A stretch of DNA of 64,000 nucleotides. Source: CAYTLW01 sp964438735 (GTDB taxonomy: Bacteria; Myxococcota_A; UBA9042). Below, piece after piece: positions 47,104-55,114 of this stretch. The position numbers were made by a program, and so were the translations under genes. Each line of letters starts with the position of its first letter. Position 1 is the stretch's first letter. The DNA lies in assembly GCA_964438735.1 (NCBI GenBank), contig CAYTLW010000032.1, positions 1 through 64,000 of the forward strand. The letters run 5' to 3'. The notes under the pieces are model-generated. The model saw nothing but the letters and a program-made list of their open reading frames with translations. It was not told the origin of the DNA and made no database searches.

Positions 47104-48441
47104 ATGAGCGCAAAAGCCGATCGCAAGCAGCTGGAAGCTCTCGCTGAACGCGCCACCGACACCGCCCGCAAGAAAGGCGCCAGCGCCGCCCGGGTCGCCG
47201 CCAGCGCCAGCACACAGCGGCGCGTCACCGTGCGCGATGGCAAACTCGAGGAGATCAAGTCGGCCAGCAGCCGCAGCCTGGTGTTGCATCTCTATGTGGA
47301 CGGCCGCTACGGCAGCCACGTCACCAGCGTGCTGGACCCCACATCCCTGGATGATTTCATCGGCCGCGCGGTGGCCATGACCCGGGTGCTCTCGCCCGAT
47401 CCCCACCGCCAGCTGGTCGCGCCCGCCCTGCAGAAGGGGCGCAGCAGCGCCGATCTCGGCCTCTTCGACCCCGGCCACGGGCGCGTGATCATGCGGGCCC
47501 TGACCGATCGCGCCCAGGCGGCCCACACAGCCGCTCGCAAGGCCGCCGGCAAGACCTTGTTGTCGGCCGGCGCCGGCGCCTCCGATCGCGTCTCCATGGG
47601 CGTGCTGCGGACCACCAATGGTTTCGCGGATGCTGAGAAGCGAACGTCCTTCTCTACATGGGCCAGCGTCAGTGTGCGCGACAAGGACGACAAGCGCCCC
47701 AGCGAGCACGCCGAGGATCGCTCCCGAACCGTCGCCGGCATGCGCGCCCCAGCCGAGGTGGGCCAGGAAGCCGCCGCACGCACCCTGGCCACCGTAGGCG
47801 CCGACGCCATCGACACGCTCACGCTGCCCCTGGTGGTGGAAAACCGCGTCGTCGGCCGCCTGCTGCGCGGCCTGCTGGCCCCCTTATCCGGCTGGGCGCT
47901 GGACCAGAAGCGTTCCTGTTTCGAAGACAGCCTCGGCAAGAAGATCGGCAGCGAACACCTGGTCATCGCCGATGATCCGCTGTTGCCGGGCGGCTGGGCC
48001 TCCCATCGTTACGACGGCGAGGGCATCACCGCCCGACGTCGACCGCTCTTCGACAAGGGTGTCCTGCGCGCCTTCTTCATCGACAGCTACCAGGCCCGCA
48101 AACTGGGACGTGACGCCACCAGCGGCAAGTCCAGCAACCTCGTCTTCGGCACGGGCGCGGAGTCCTTGGACGCCATGTTGGCGCGCGTCGGCAAGGCGGT
48201 GCTGGTGACCGGTGTATTGGGCGGCAACTCCAACAGCACGACCGGTGACTTCTCCCACGGGGTGCGCGGTTTCCTGATCGAGGGCGGCAAGCGGGTCAAA
48301 CCCCTGGCGGCCATGAACATCGCCGGCAATCACAAGCGCTTCTGGCAACGACTGCAGGCCGTAGGCAATGATCCCTGGACCTATTCGTCGGTTCGTTCGC
48401 CGAGCCTGCTCCTGGGGCCGACGGTGATCGCGGGCACGTGA
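47104..48441 (+). CDS. tldE: TldE/PmbA-family partner protein
   Basis: A 445-residue TldE/PmbA protein, the non-zinc partner that forms the TldD/TldE protease. It has the family fold but no HExxxH motif. GDFSHGVRGFLIEGGK and GGNSNSTTGDF near the C-terminus are conserved in PmbA. No signal peptide or membrane segment is seen, unlike its partner. GGAGG lies about 9 bases before the ATG at 47104, which comes 1 base after the tldD stop. If it works with the exported TldD, it would have to travel with it, as Tat hitchhikers do. Confidence 0.92.
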   Translation: MSAKADRKQLEALAERATDTARKKGASAARVAASASTQRRVTVRDGKLEEIKSASSRSLVLHLYVDGRYGSHVTSVLDPTSLDDFIGRAVAMTRVLSPDPHRQLVAPALQKGRSSADLGLFDPGHGRVIMRALTDRAQAAHTAARKAAGKTLLSAGAGASDRVSMGVLRTTNGFADAEKRTSFSTWASVSVRDKDDKRPSEHAEDRSRTVAGMRAPAEVGQEAAARTLATVGADAIDTLTLPLVVENRVVGRLLRGLLAPLSGWALDQKRSCFEDSLGKKIGSEHLVIADDPLLPGGWASHRYDGEGITARRRPLFDKGVLRAFFIDSYQARKLGRDATSGKSSNLVFGTGAESLDAMLARVGKAVLVTGVLGGNSNSTTGDFSHGVRGFLIEGGKRVKPLAAMNIAGNHKRFWQRLQAVGNDPWTYSSVRSPSLLLGPTVIAGT

Positions 48442-48459
48442 TCGCTTCCGGGCGGCGGC

Positions 48460-49086
48460 TCAGCGCCCCTTTTCGTATTTGCGGTACATCTCGCCCTCGG
48501 GAACGCTGACCTCCACCGTATCCAGCAACGAGACCGGCACGCTGGGCTCGGTCAGCACCGCCTTGGCGATGGCCGAGCGGCTGGCGCGCGCGCGGCGGGC
48601 CCGCTTGCGGCCTTCATTGCCGCTCTCTTCGGCCTTGTGAATGCGTTCGGAGAGGTGGGCGAGCTTCTCGATGGCGCCGCGAAGCTGGCGGATGCCATCG
48701 ATCGCGATCTGCTTCTGAAAGCGCATGGCCATGGGGGTCTGGGCGGCCAGCAGGCGCTCGAATTCGGTGCGATGCAGGGCCAACACCTCGACCTGCTCGG
48801 TGGCCACGACGCCGACCCGACGGATGCCGGTGGAGACCAGCGCCGTCTGGCCCACGATATGACCCGGCCCCAGGGTGGCGATCACCTGCTTCTCACCGGT
48901 GATGTCCGTGACCACGTCCACCTTGCCGTCCAGCAGCAGGAAGCAGCCGGCGGCGCGCCGGCCCTCGGTGATCAACGAGGTCCCCGGCTCGAAGGATTTG
49001 CGCACCGACGCGGCTTCCAGGGCGCGCATCTCGCCAGCGGTGAAGCCGTCGAATTTGCGGAACAACCCGCTCGCGAAACGGCTCAT
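48460..49086 (-). CDS. Cyclic-nucleotide-binding-domain protein, degenerate cassette
   Basis: A 208-residue protein. Residues about 12-130 are a cyclic-nucleotide-binding fold (FDGFTAGEMRALEAA, FEPGTSLITEG, GCFLLLDGKVDVV). In the phosphate cassette the usual FGE reads IVGQTALVSTG, so the ligand Glu is lost; an Arg pair (RRVGVV) remains. It may no longer bind nucleotide. A helical C-terminus follows with a basic patch (RKRARRARASR), with no HTH or catalytic domain. Its ATG overlaps the stop of the neighbouring CNBD gene (49083-49086), so the two are co-translated, perhaps as a complex. Confidence 0.85.
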   Translation of the reverse strand: MSRFASGLFRKFDGFTAGEMRALEAASVRKSFEPGTSLITEGRRAAGCFLLLDGKVDVVTDITGEKQVIATLGPGHIVGQTALVSTGIRRVGVVATEQVEVLALHRTEFERLLAAQTPMAMRFQKQIAIDGIRQLRGAIEKLAHLSERIHKAEESGNEGRKRARRARASRSAIAKAVLTEPSVPVSLLDTVEVSVPEGEMYRKYEKGR

Positions 49087-49949
49087 TTCTTCTCCTCCGG
49101 GCTTGCCGCACCGGTGAGCGAGACCCACAACCGGTTGAAGGTACGTCGCACGCTTTTGCCGGTGCGCTGGGGCGGCTCGACCTCGGCCTCGGCGGGCGCA
49201 AAGCGGGCTTCCAAGGCCTTGATTACGCTCAGCGTACGGCGATCGACCAGGCGGATGATCTCGGCCATCAGGGCCGAAGCCACGGCTGGATGCGATTCCT
49301 CGAGCTGGTCCACGGCGTTCCGATTGAGGCCAAAGACCACCGAGTTCATGGCCGCGGTCACCGTCGCCGAACGTCGGCCGGGATCGAGGACCGCCATCTC
49401 GCCCACCAGCTCGCCGGGCTTGATCGCGCCCAGGGCCAGGTGGCGACCATCTGCGAGGACACGCTCTGCACGCAGGCTGCCCTCTGCCAGCAGGCACAAG
49501 GACTCGCCTTGCTGACCTTGGGCATAGAGTGGCTGGTCCCGAGCCAGGTCCAGGCGCCGGAAGGCCAGCGCCAGGGCCAGCAGATCCTTGCGCTCCAGGT
49601 GTTGAAAGGCGCGCATCCGCCGCAATGTGCTGGCCAGCAGGGGATCCAACTGTCGGCGAGCAGGGTCGGCTCTCTTGTCGGGAACGGCGGGTCTCGGCGG
49701 CGAGGTGGGGATGGAGGTCTGAACCCTCCGCCGGGGGCCAGGTGCGGCCGGTGCAAGCGTCGCCGTGGGTGCGCTGGGCCCTTGCGCCGCGGTGGGCGCC
49801 GAGGGTCCTTGGGTGGCTGTCGGCGCTATGGGCCCCTGCGCTGCGGTCGGCGCGCTCGGTCCTGCCTCAGGTGTGGCCGGCGGCTGCGCCACGCTGCGAT
49901 ACGGGGCGATCACATCCGGTCCTGGAAGCGGCTTCTTGTCCGGGTCCAT
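49083..49949 (-). CDS. Cyclic-nucleotide-binding-domain protein with Pro/Ala repeat N-terminus
   Basis: A 288-residue protein. Residues 1-100 are Pro/Ala-rich and include four 9-residue repeats of GPSAPTAAQ type (about 30-65), probably disordered. The CNBD (about 130-250) has the cassette VGEMAVLDPGRRSATV with Glu and Arg intact, so nucleotide binding is plausible. A short basic C-terminal segment follows. No output domain is present, so it may act by binding other proteins, perhaps its overlapping neighbour. The ATG at 49949 has GGAG 9 bases upstream. Confidence 0.87.
   Translation of the reverse strand: MDPDKKPLPGPDVIAPYRSVAQPPATPEAGPSAPTAAQGPIAPTATQGPSAPTAAQGPSAPTATLAPAAPGPRRRVQTSIPTSPPRPAVPDKRADPARRQLDPLLASTLRRMRAFQHLERKDLLALALAFRRLDLARDQPLYAQGQQGESLCLLAEGSLRAERVLADGRHLALGAIKPGELVGEMAVLDPGRRSATVTAAMNSVVFGLNRNAVDQLEESHPAVASALMAEIIRLVDRRTLSVIKALEARFAPAEAEVEPPQRTGKSVRRTFNRLWVSLTGAASPEEKK
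49755..49862. repeat. 27-bp coding repeat, four units
   Basis: Four in-frame 27-base units in the CNBD gene encode the GPxAPTAxQ repeats. They are a low-complexity tract that could change length by replication slippage. Confidence 0.65.
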
Positions 49950-50181
49950 CGGTGCTCCATCGGGGGGATTGGAGAAGGCGCGCCACCCGGCAGTGACACT
50001 CCGACTCAAAATCAGTGACGGGTCGCGGCAAACGTAGTCCTCGCGGCGACCTACCGCAACCGCTTGCCTGCGAAATGGCGTATTAAGCGCGTGTTATCAA
50101 GGGCCAAGCGTCTCGTTATAACGGTCGCCTCAGGCTCCTCGAGATCGATAGATTGACCACGAAGGATTGTTCTGTGCCGGA

Positions 50182-51420
50182 TCAGCGCAAGAAACGGGCC
50201 CGGATCGTGCCGGTCACACGCAGGAGTTCGTCGCGGATGGCGACCCCTTCCTCAGCCGCGCCGAGCGCGTCGACCACCACGTAGCCGATGCCGCCGTCGG
50301 TGCGCAGATACTGACCGATGACGTTCATTTCACGGCCAGCGAAGACCCGGTTGATCTCGCTCAGCATGCCGGGCTCGTCGCGATGGATGTGCAGGAAGCG
50401 CACCGCCTCTCGCTGCTCGGGCAACGAGACCTCGGGGAAGTTCACCGCCCCCAACGTCGCTCCTGCATCGCTGTAACGGATGAGCTTGTTGGCCACCTCG
50501 ACGCCAATGGACGCCTGCGCCTCCTGGGTCGATCCGCCCACGTGGGGGGTCAGGATCACGTTGCGCAACCCCTGCAGCGGCGTCGCCAGGCGCTCGTCGC
50601 CGGATGAGGGTTCGACCGGGTAGACGTCCACCGCCGCACCGGCCAGATGCTCCGTGCGCAGGGCGTCGGCCAGCGCCTCCAGGTCGACGACGCTGCCCCG
50701 CGAGGCGTTGAGCAGCATGGCGCCGGGTCGCATGCGGGCGATCTCGGGCGCGCCGATCATCAGGCGCGTCTGCTGGGTCTCCGGCACATGCAGGGTCACC
50801 ATGTCCGATCGAGTCAGCAGCTCGTCCAGGGAGTCGCAGGCCTGCGCGTTGCCGAGGCTGAGCTTCGGCACGATGTCGAAGTAGATCACCTGCATGCCCA
50901 GGCCTTCTGCCAGGACGGAGACCTGTGAGCCGATATGGCCGTAGCCGACGATGCCCAGCACCTTGCCGCGTACCTCGTGCGCGCCGCGCGCCGACTTGGC
51001 CCAGATACCCTGGTGAGCCAGCGCGGACTTATGGGGGATGCCGCGTTGCAACATGATCGCTTCGCCGACGGTCAATTCGGCCACTGAGCGCGTATTGGAA
51101 TAGGGCGCGTTGAACACCGGGATGCCGGCAATGCGGGCGCTGTCCAGGTCGACCTGGTTGGTGCCGATGCAGAAACAGCCGATGCTGAACAGGCGCGGCG
51201 CCGCTGCCAGGACCTCGCCGGTCAATTGCGTGCGCGAGCGGATGCCGACGATATGTACATCGGCCAGCCGGGCCGCCAGGTCGGTGGCTGGCAGGGCCGT
51301 ATCCAGACGCTCCACGTTGCTATAACCCGCCAGCTTGAAGGCCCTGCTGGCGTTTTCGTGCAGCCCTTCGAGCAGCAGAATCCGGATCTTCTCTTTGGCC
51401 AGGCTGAGCTCGTTGCGCAT
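50182..51420 (-). CDS. serA: D-3-phosphoglycerate dehydrogenase
   Basis: A 412-residue SerA, close in length to the E. coli enzyme, that oxidises 3-phosphoglycerate in the first step of serine synthesis. GIVGYGHIGSQ is the NAD motif; NASRGSVVD, VYPVEP and TPHVGGST carry the catalytic Arg, Glu and His. The C-terminal ACT domain (about 335-412, FLHIHRDEPGMLSEINRVF) is the serine-feedback site. GGAGGA lies about 7 bases before the ATG at 51420. Serine supply fits the epsC, gcvT and gcvH genes found earlier in the window, though it is not linked to them. Confidence 0.95.
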   Translation of the reverse strand: MRNELSLAKEKIRILLLEGLHENASRAFKLAGYSNVERLDTALPATDLAARLADVHIVGIRSRTQLTGEVLAAAPRLFSIGCFCIGTNQVDLDSARIAGIPVFNAPYSNTRSVAELTVGEAIMLQRGIPHKSALAHQGIWAKSARGAHEVRGKVLGIVGYGHIGSQVSVLAEGLGMQVIYFDIVPKLSLGNAQACDSLDELLTRSDMVTLHVPETQQTRLMIGAPEIARMRPGAMLLNASRGSVVDLEALADALRTEHLAGAAVDVYPVEPSSGDERLATPLQGLRNVILTPHVGGSTQEAQASIGVEVANKLIRYSDAGATLGAVNFPEVSLPEQREAVRFLHIHRDEPGMLSEINRVFAGREMNVIGQYLRTDGGIGYVVVDALGAAEEGVAIRDELLRVTGTIRARFLR

Positions 51421-51617
51421 GGTTGTCCTCCGGAGATCGTCTGCCTGCACATCGGCGCGGCAGCAACGGCGCCGCAGGGTGCGCCGCGCGCCGGCAGGGG
51501 TCAATTCCACGTCCCCTCAACGTCCGGTTCCGGTTGCATTGCGCCGCAAAGCCTGGGTACAACATCCGCCGAAATCCGTTCGCGCACAGGCGGACCCGAA
51601 CCACGCAGGAGCAGATG

Positions 51618-52109
51618 ATGAGCAAGCAGGCAGCAGCGCCAGAGAAGGCAGCGGAGACCAAGGGCGAAAACGGCGGCGTGCTGGCCGCGCAGGGTGGCCG
51701 GGAGACCGTGCTGATCTCGAGCGAAACCGGCAAGACGCTGGTGATGGAAGCGGTCGTCGCCAAGATCGCCGGCCTCGCCGTGCGCGAAGTGCCCGGTGTG
51801 CACAGCCTGGTGCCGTGGGGCGCCGGTCAGCGGCTCAGCTCCATGGCCAAGTCCATCCGCGGCACCGAGATGAAGGATCTCGGCGTGCGCGTCGAGGTCG
51901 GCACCGTCGAATGTGCCGTAGACGCCCGCATCATCACCGAATACGGCGCCAGCATCCCAAAGATCTCCGATCAGATCCGCGGCAACGTCATCGAGCGCGT
52001 CAAATCCATGACCGGGCTGGTGGTCAAGGAACTGAACATTACCGTGGTCGATCTCTACTTTGACGAGCCCCGCCCGGAGCCCATCGTCGCCGGTCGCGAG
52101 CTGAAGTAG
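51618..52109 (+). CDS. Asp23/Gls24-family protein
   Basis: A 163-residue Asp23/Gls24 (alkaline shock) protein. The conserved core is ETGKTLVMEAVVAKIAGLAVREVPGVHSL, read in segments, then VRVEVGTVECAVDARIITEYGASIPKISDQIRGNVIERVKSMTGLVVKELNITV with the I-x-Q-I...TGL and VVD pattern. In Gram-positives this small protein is tethered to the membrane by AmaP. The next gene is an AmaP-like protein, and a DUF2273-like gene follows. AGGAG lies just upstream; 51615 is an alternative start. Confidence 0.88.
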   Translation: MSKQAAAPEKAAETKGENGGVLAAQGGRETVLISSETGKTLVMEAVVAKIAGLAVREVPGVHSLVPWGAGQRLSSMAKSIRGTEMKDLGVRVEVGTVECAVDARIITEYGASIPKISDQIRGNVIERVKSMTGLVVKELNITVVDLYFDEPRPEPIVAGRELK

Positions 52110-52174
52110 TCGTCACCTCGATCGACTCCCCCGGCCGGCAGCCCCGTGCCAGCCGAGCCCACGCGGAGGTGGCC

Positions 52175-52768
52175 ATGCCCCTGGTCCATGTCGCGCTCCG
52201 GCGCATCACCACCCTGATCACGGCGATCGTCCTGATCATGGCCGGTGCGTACACGGCCCTGCTCTCGCTTGGCCTGGTGCCCGCACTGCAGCTGGATGTG
52301 GTCGGTCTGCACGCCGACCTGGATCTCATCCAGCTGGCCCTGGGCGTGCGCCTGACGTGGCTCGCGGTCGGGCTGATCGCTCTGCTGCTGGGCATGGTGC
52401 TGCTGGCATCGTCGGCCGCCCGCGGTCGCTTCGACGAGCCCTGGGTGATCTTGCAGCGGCGTAGCGATCGACACGTGGGCAACAGCGTCCTGCGCGTCTC
52501 CTCCCGAGCCCTGCACGCCATGCTGGCGCACACGGTCGAGCGCGTCGAAGGCGTACGCGACGCCCGCCCGCGCCTGCGACTGACCGGCCGCGGTTGGGAT
52601 TGTCGTTGTCTGGTGCAGGTGGCCGACGAGGTGCCGCTCACCGACGTCGCCGCCGGCGTGGAGACCGCCATCCGCCAGGGTTTGGAGCGACATACGGGCC
52701 ACGCGGTGCGGCGTGTCGACGTCAACGCACAATTCGAACCCTTCAACCCCCGCCGGCGGGTCGCATGA
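52175..52768 (+). CDS. AmaP-like membrane anchor with Asp23-type domain
   Basis: A 197-residue protein with two membrane segments (ITTLITAIVLIMAGAYTALLSLGL and LTWLAVGLIALLLGMVLLAS) and a cytosolic C-terminal domain of the Asp23 type (VSSRALHAMLAHTVERVEGV, VQVADEVPLTDVAAGVETAI, HTGHAVRRVDVNA). This is the AmaP layout, in which the protein anchors Asp23 to the membrane. GGAGG lies about 6 bases before the ATG at 52175. It sits between the Asp23-like and the DUF2273-like genes, a known cluster in Firmicutes. Confidence 0.82.
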   Translation: MPLVHVALRRITTLITAIVLIMAGAYTALLSLGLVPALQLDVVGLHADLDLIQLALGVRLTWLAVGLIALLLGMVLLASSAARGRFDEPWVILQRRSDRHVGNSVLRVSSRALHAMLAHTVERVEGVRDARPRLRLTGRGWDCRCLVQVADEVPLTDVAAGVETAIRQGLERHTGHAVRRVDVNAQFEPFNPRRRVA

Positions 52769-52789
52769 CCCCGGCCGCAGGAGGCGCAA

Positions 52790-53143
52790 ATGGGACCTGG
52801 TGATCCCTTCGCAGCGCAGGGCGGGTGGACGCCCCCCTCGGCGGAAGAAGATGACGGCGGCGCCGACGCGCCCATCGAGGAGCCGGCCGCGCAAGCGACC
52901 GATGACGCCGCCAATGCAGCCGCGGGATTGGGGCGGCTCGAGCCGTCCCGTCGTGCCATGGCCATCGGCCTGCTCATCGGCCTGGCATTTGGCGTGGTCG
53001 TGGTGATGGGCGGCGTGGTCGCCGCGCTGGTCATCGGCGCCTTCGGACTGGTGGGCCTGGCGGCCGGCTGGATCGTCTGGTCGGTGCTCAACGATCGACT
53101 GGACGTCCGCGGCGCCATCCGCGCATTGCGACGTCGACCTTGA
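52790..53143 (+). CDS. Small DUF2273-like membrane protein
   Basis: A 117-residue protein with an acidic, Ala/Pro-rich N-terminus (about 1-50) and one or two membrane segments (AMAIGLLIGLAFGVVVVMGGVVAALVIGAFGLVGLAAGWIVWSVL, read as two helices) followed by a basic end. The size, hydrophobicity and position fit the DUF2273 protein that accompanies Asp23 and AmaP in Firmicutes, though I see no diagnostic motif. GGAGG lies upstream of the ATG. Confidence 0.65.
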   Translation: MGPGDPFAAQGGWTPPSAEEDDGGADAPIEEPAAQATDDAANAAAGLGRLEPSRRAMAIGLLIGLAFGVVVVMGGVVAALVIGAFGLVGLAAGWIVWSVLNDRLDVRGAIRALRRRP

Positions 53144-53297
53144 CCGTACGGGTCGCTGCCCGTATAACCGCGCGCCCCCGCACCGGTGTGTTCGCACCGC
53201 GGGGGATGGGCCGATGCTGCCGGTCGCGAGGAGCGGCAGCCTAGCGGACCCCGACTCCTGCCAAGGCCGTGCAAGAACGCGGACCAGGGAGCAACCA

Positions 53298-53942
53298 ATG
53301 TCCATCGGAATCTTCGGCCGCAAAGTCGGCATGACCCAAATCTTCGGCCCCGAAGGCGACCGCGTCCCCGTGACCGTCATCGAGGCGGGCCCCTGCACCG
53401 TCGTCCGCATCAAAACTGCGGACGGCCCGGACGGCTACAACGCCGCCCTGCTGGGCTACGGCGCCATCACCGACAAGAAGCTCACCAAGCCAAAGGCCGG
53501 CCTCTTCGCCAAGGCCGGGCTCGAGCCCCAGGCCCACCTGCGTGAGACCCGCCTGGAGGATCACGAGCTCGGCGGCCTGTCGGTCGGTGACCAGATCGAG
53601 GTGAATCGCTTCACCGTCGGCCAGTTCGTCGACGTGGTCGGCAGGAGCAGGGGCCGCGGTTTCGCCGGCGTCATCAAGCGCCACAACTTCTCCCGACCGA
53701 AGATGACCCACGGTACGCACGAGAAGTTCCGCCACGGCGGCTCGCTCGGTCAGAACACCACCCCAGGTCGCGTCTTCCCGGGCAAGAAGATGGCCGGTCA
53801 GTACGGCAACACACGCGTCACGGTTCAGAACATCCTGGTCGTGGGCGTGGAGCCGGACAAGAACCTGATCCTGCTGCGCGGTAGCGTGCCCGGTCCAAAT
53901 GGTCGCTTGATCTGGATTCGCCCGGCGGTCAAGGTCAGCTAG
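53298..53942 (+). CDS. rplC: 50S ribosomal protein L3
   Basis: A 214-residue L3, a 23S rRNA-binding protein that helps start assembly of the large subunit. It has the usual N-terminus GRKVGMTQIFGPEGD, the FAGVIKRHNF segment, GGSLGQNTTPGRVFPGKKMAGQYGN (in parts) and NLILLRGSVPGP. GGGAG lies about 8 bases before the ATG at 53298. It stands alone: there is no rpsJ before it and no rplD after it. It lies 155 bases after the DUF2273-like gene. It may be a moved S10-operon gene or a second copy. Confidence 0.96.
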   Translation: MSIGIFGRKVGMTQIFGPEGDRVPVTVIEAGPCTVVRIKTADGPDGYNAALLGYGAITDKKLTKPKAGLFAKAGLEPQAHLRETRLEDHELGGLSVGDQIEVNRFTVGQFVDVVGRSRGRGFAGVIKRHNFSRPKMTHGTHEKFRHGGSLGQNTTPGRVFPGKKMAGQYGNTRVTVQNILVVGVEPDKNLILLRGSVPGPNGRLIWIRPAVKVS

Positions 53943-53974
53943 GTCGACCTCTCCACCAGCCCGCGGGGCACTGC

Positions 53975-55090
53975 ATGTACGTCATCTTCCCGGCCGCGCT
54001 CGACAACGTCGCGTGCGAGTCGGACACATGCGCCTGCCGTGCCTGGGCCGCGCTGGCCTGGAAGCGGGAGAAGAAGCGTCGCAAACGTCGCCGATCTGCG
54101 GGCTTGCCCCTGCCGATGCCGCAGGTTGAACGGGCGCTCATCGACGCCTTGCTGGCCGCCGAAGGCGACGTGGCGCTCGAGTCGGACGTTGAATTGCCCG
54201 GCGCCTGGGATGGCCACCCCGTCTTCGGTTGGAATACCCCCGACGGCATTGAGCTGGCCTTCTCGACGCTCTGCGGCGCGGTGCGTGCGGGCCTGGCCGA
54301 GACGGACGAGCCGGTCGCCCTGGCGACGGCCGACGGCGGTTGGCGGCGTCCGTTGCAGGTGTTCCGCTTCACGGACGGCTTGGAGCAGATCCGACTGGGC
54401 GGTGATGGCCACCTGCAATGGGCGGACTTTGCCGCGTTGCGTGACGAGCTGTTGGACCTGGTGGCGGATCGACGTCATCCCCTGTTGGCGCGTATCGCGC
54501 ATGTCGCCGGAATGCTGGCGTTGGTCCTGCGGGATCGCGACATCCCGGCCCGCGTGCCGCCGCTGACGGCGCGCACGTTCCTGGCCTTCCGGGGCTTCCT
54601 CGAGGCCCGGGTGGCGGCCGCCGATACCGAGAGCATGGCCCGGTTCAGCGCCGCCCTGCTGCCCTTGTACGGTGCCGAGGTGGGCCTGCAGCCGGCCGAT
54701 GCCGCGCGCCTGATCGACACCTTCAACGGCGACTGGCGGGAGCAACTGCAGCGTCGCATGGTGCCGGTGGAGAGCGAACTGGCCAGCGCCATCGAGGCCT
54801 GGCTGGGCGTGCGCCTCTTCGCCATGCCTGTGGCCCGCGATCGCTCCCTCGATCGGGCCCTGGCCGAGCTGGTCGACTCCTTCGCCCAGGGGCTGCGCTT
54901 CGCCGCCGTGCTGGCCGAGATCGGCGATCGACCGGTGGACGCGACCCTGGTGATGAGCGCGCTGGCGTTGGGCGAGCACCACGTCACCCACAGCGCGACG
55001 CCCCTGCCGGCATTCACGTTGCCGGATGCCAGCCACCAGCGCGGGCCACGGATGGCCGACCTGGACATGACCCTGGCCGCGATCTGCTGA
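53975..55090 (+). CDS. Unknown protein between rplC and hemD
   Basis: A 371-residue protein with no family that I recognise. The N-terminal part contains CESDTCACR and a strongly basic run (KREKKRRKRRRSAG), which could bind nucleic acid or phospholipid. The rest is mostly helical (EVERALIDALLAAEG-like segments, GLRFAAVLAEIGDRP) without signal peptide or membrane segments. It starts 32 bases after rplC and ends 24 bases before hemD, so it is probably part of a continuous transcript. The start at 53975 is the first in frame; no strong ribosome-binding site is seen. Confidence 0.65.
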   Translation: MYVIFPAALDNVACESDTCACRAWAALAWKREKKRRKRRRSAGLPLPMPQVERALIDALLAAEGDVALESDVELPGAWDGHPVFGWNTPDGIELAFSTLCGAVRAGLAETDEPVALATADGGWRRPLQVFRFTDGLEQIRLGGDGHLQWADFAALRDELLDLVADRRHPLLARIAHVAGMLALVLRDRDIPARVPPLTARTFLAFRGFLEARVAAADTESMARFSAALLPLYGAEVGLQPADAARLIDTFNGDWREQLQRRMVPVESELASAIEAWLGVRLFAMPVARDRSLDRALAELVDSFAQGLRFAAVLAEIGDRPVDATLVMSALALGEHHVTHSATPLPAFTLPDASHQRGPRMADLDMTLAAIC

Positions 55091-55114
55091 CGCAATTGGG
55101 AGGCCCGGACCACC

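Noticed and set aside
50010..50181. A sigma-70 promoter in the AT-rich gap upstream of the CNBD gene
   Set aside because: TTGATA and TAATAC-like boxes can be found on the minus strand but their spacing is wrong for a confident call.
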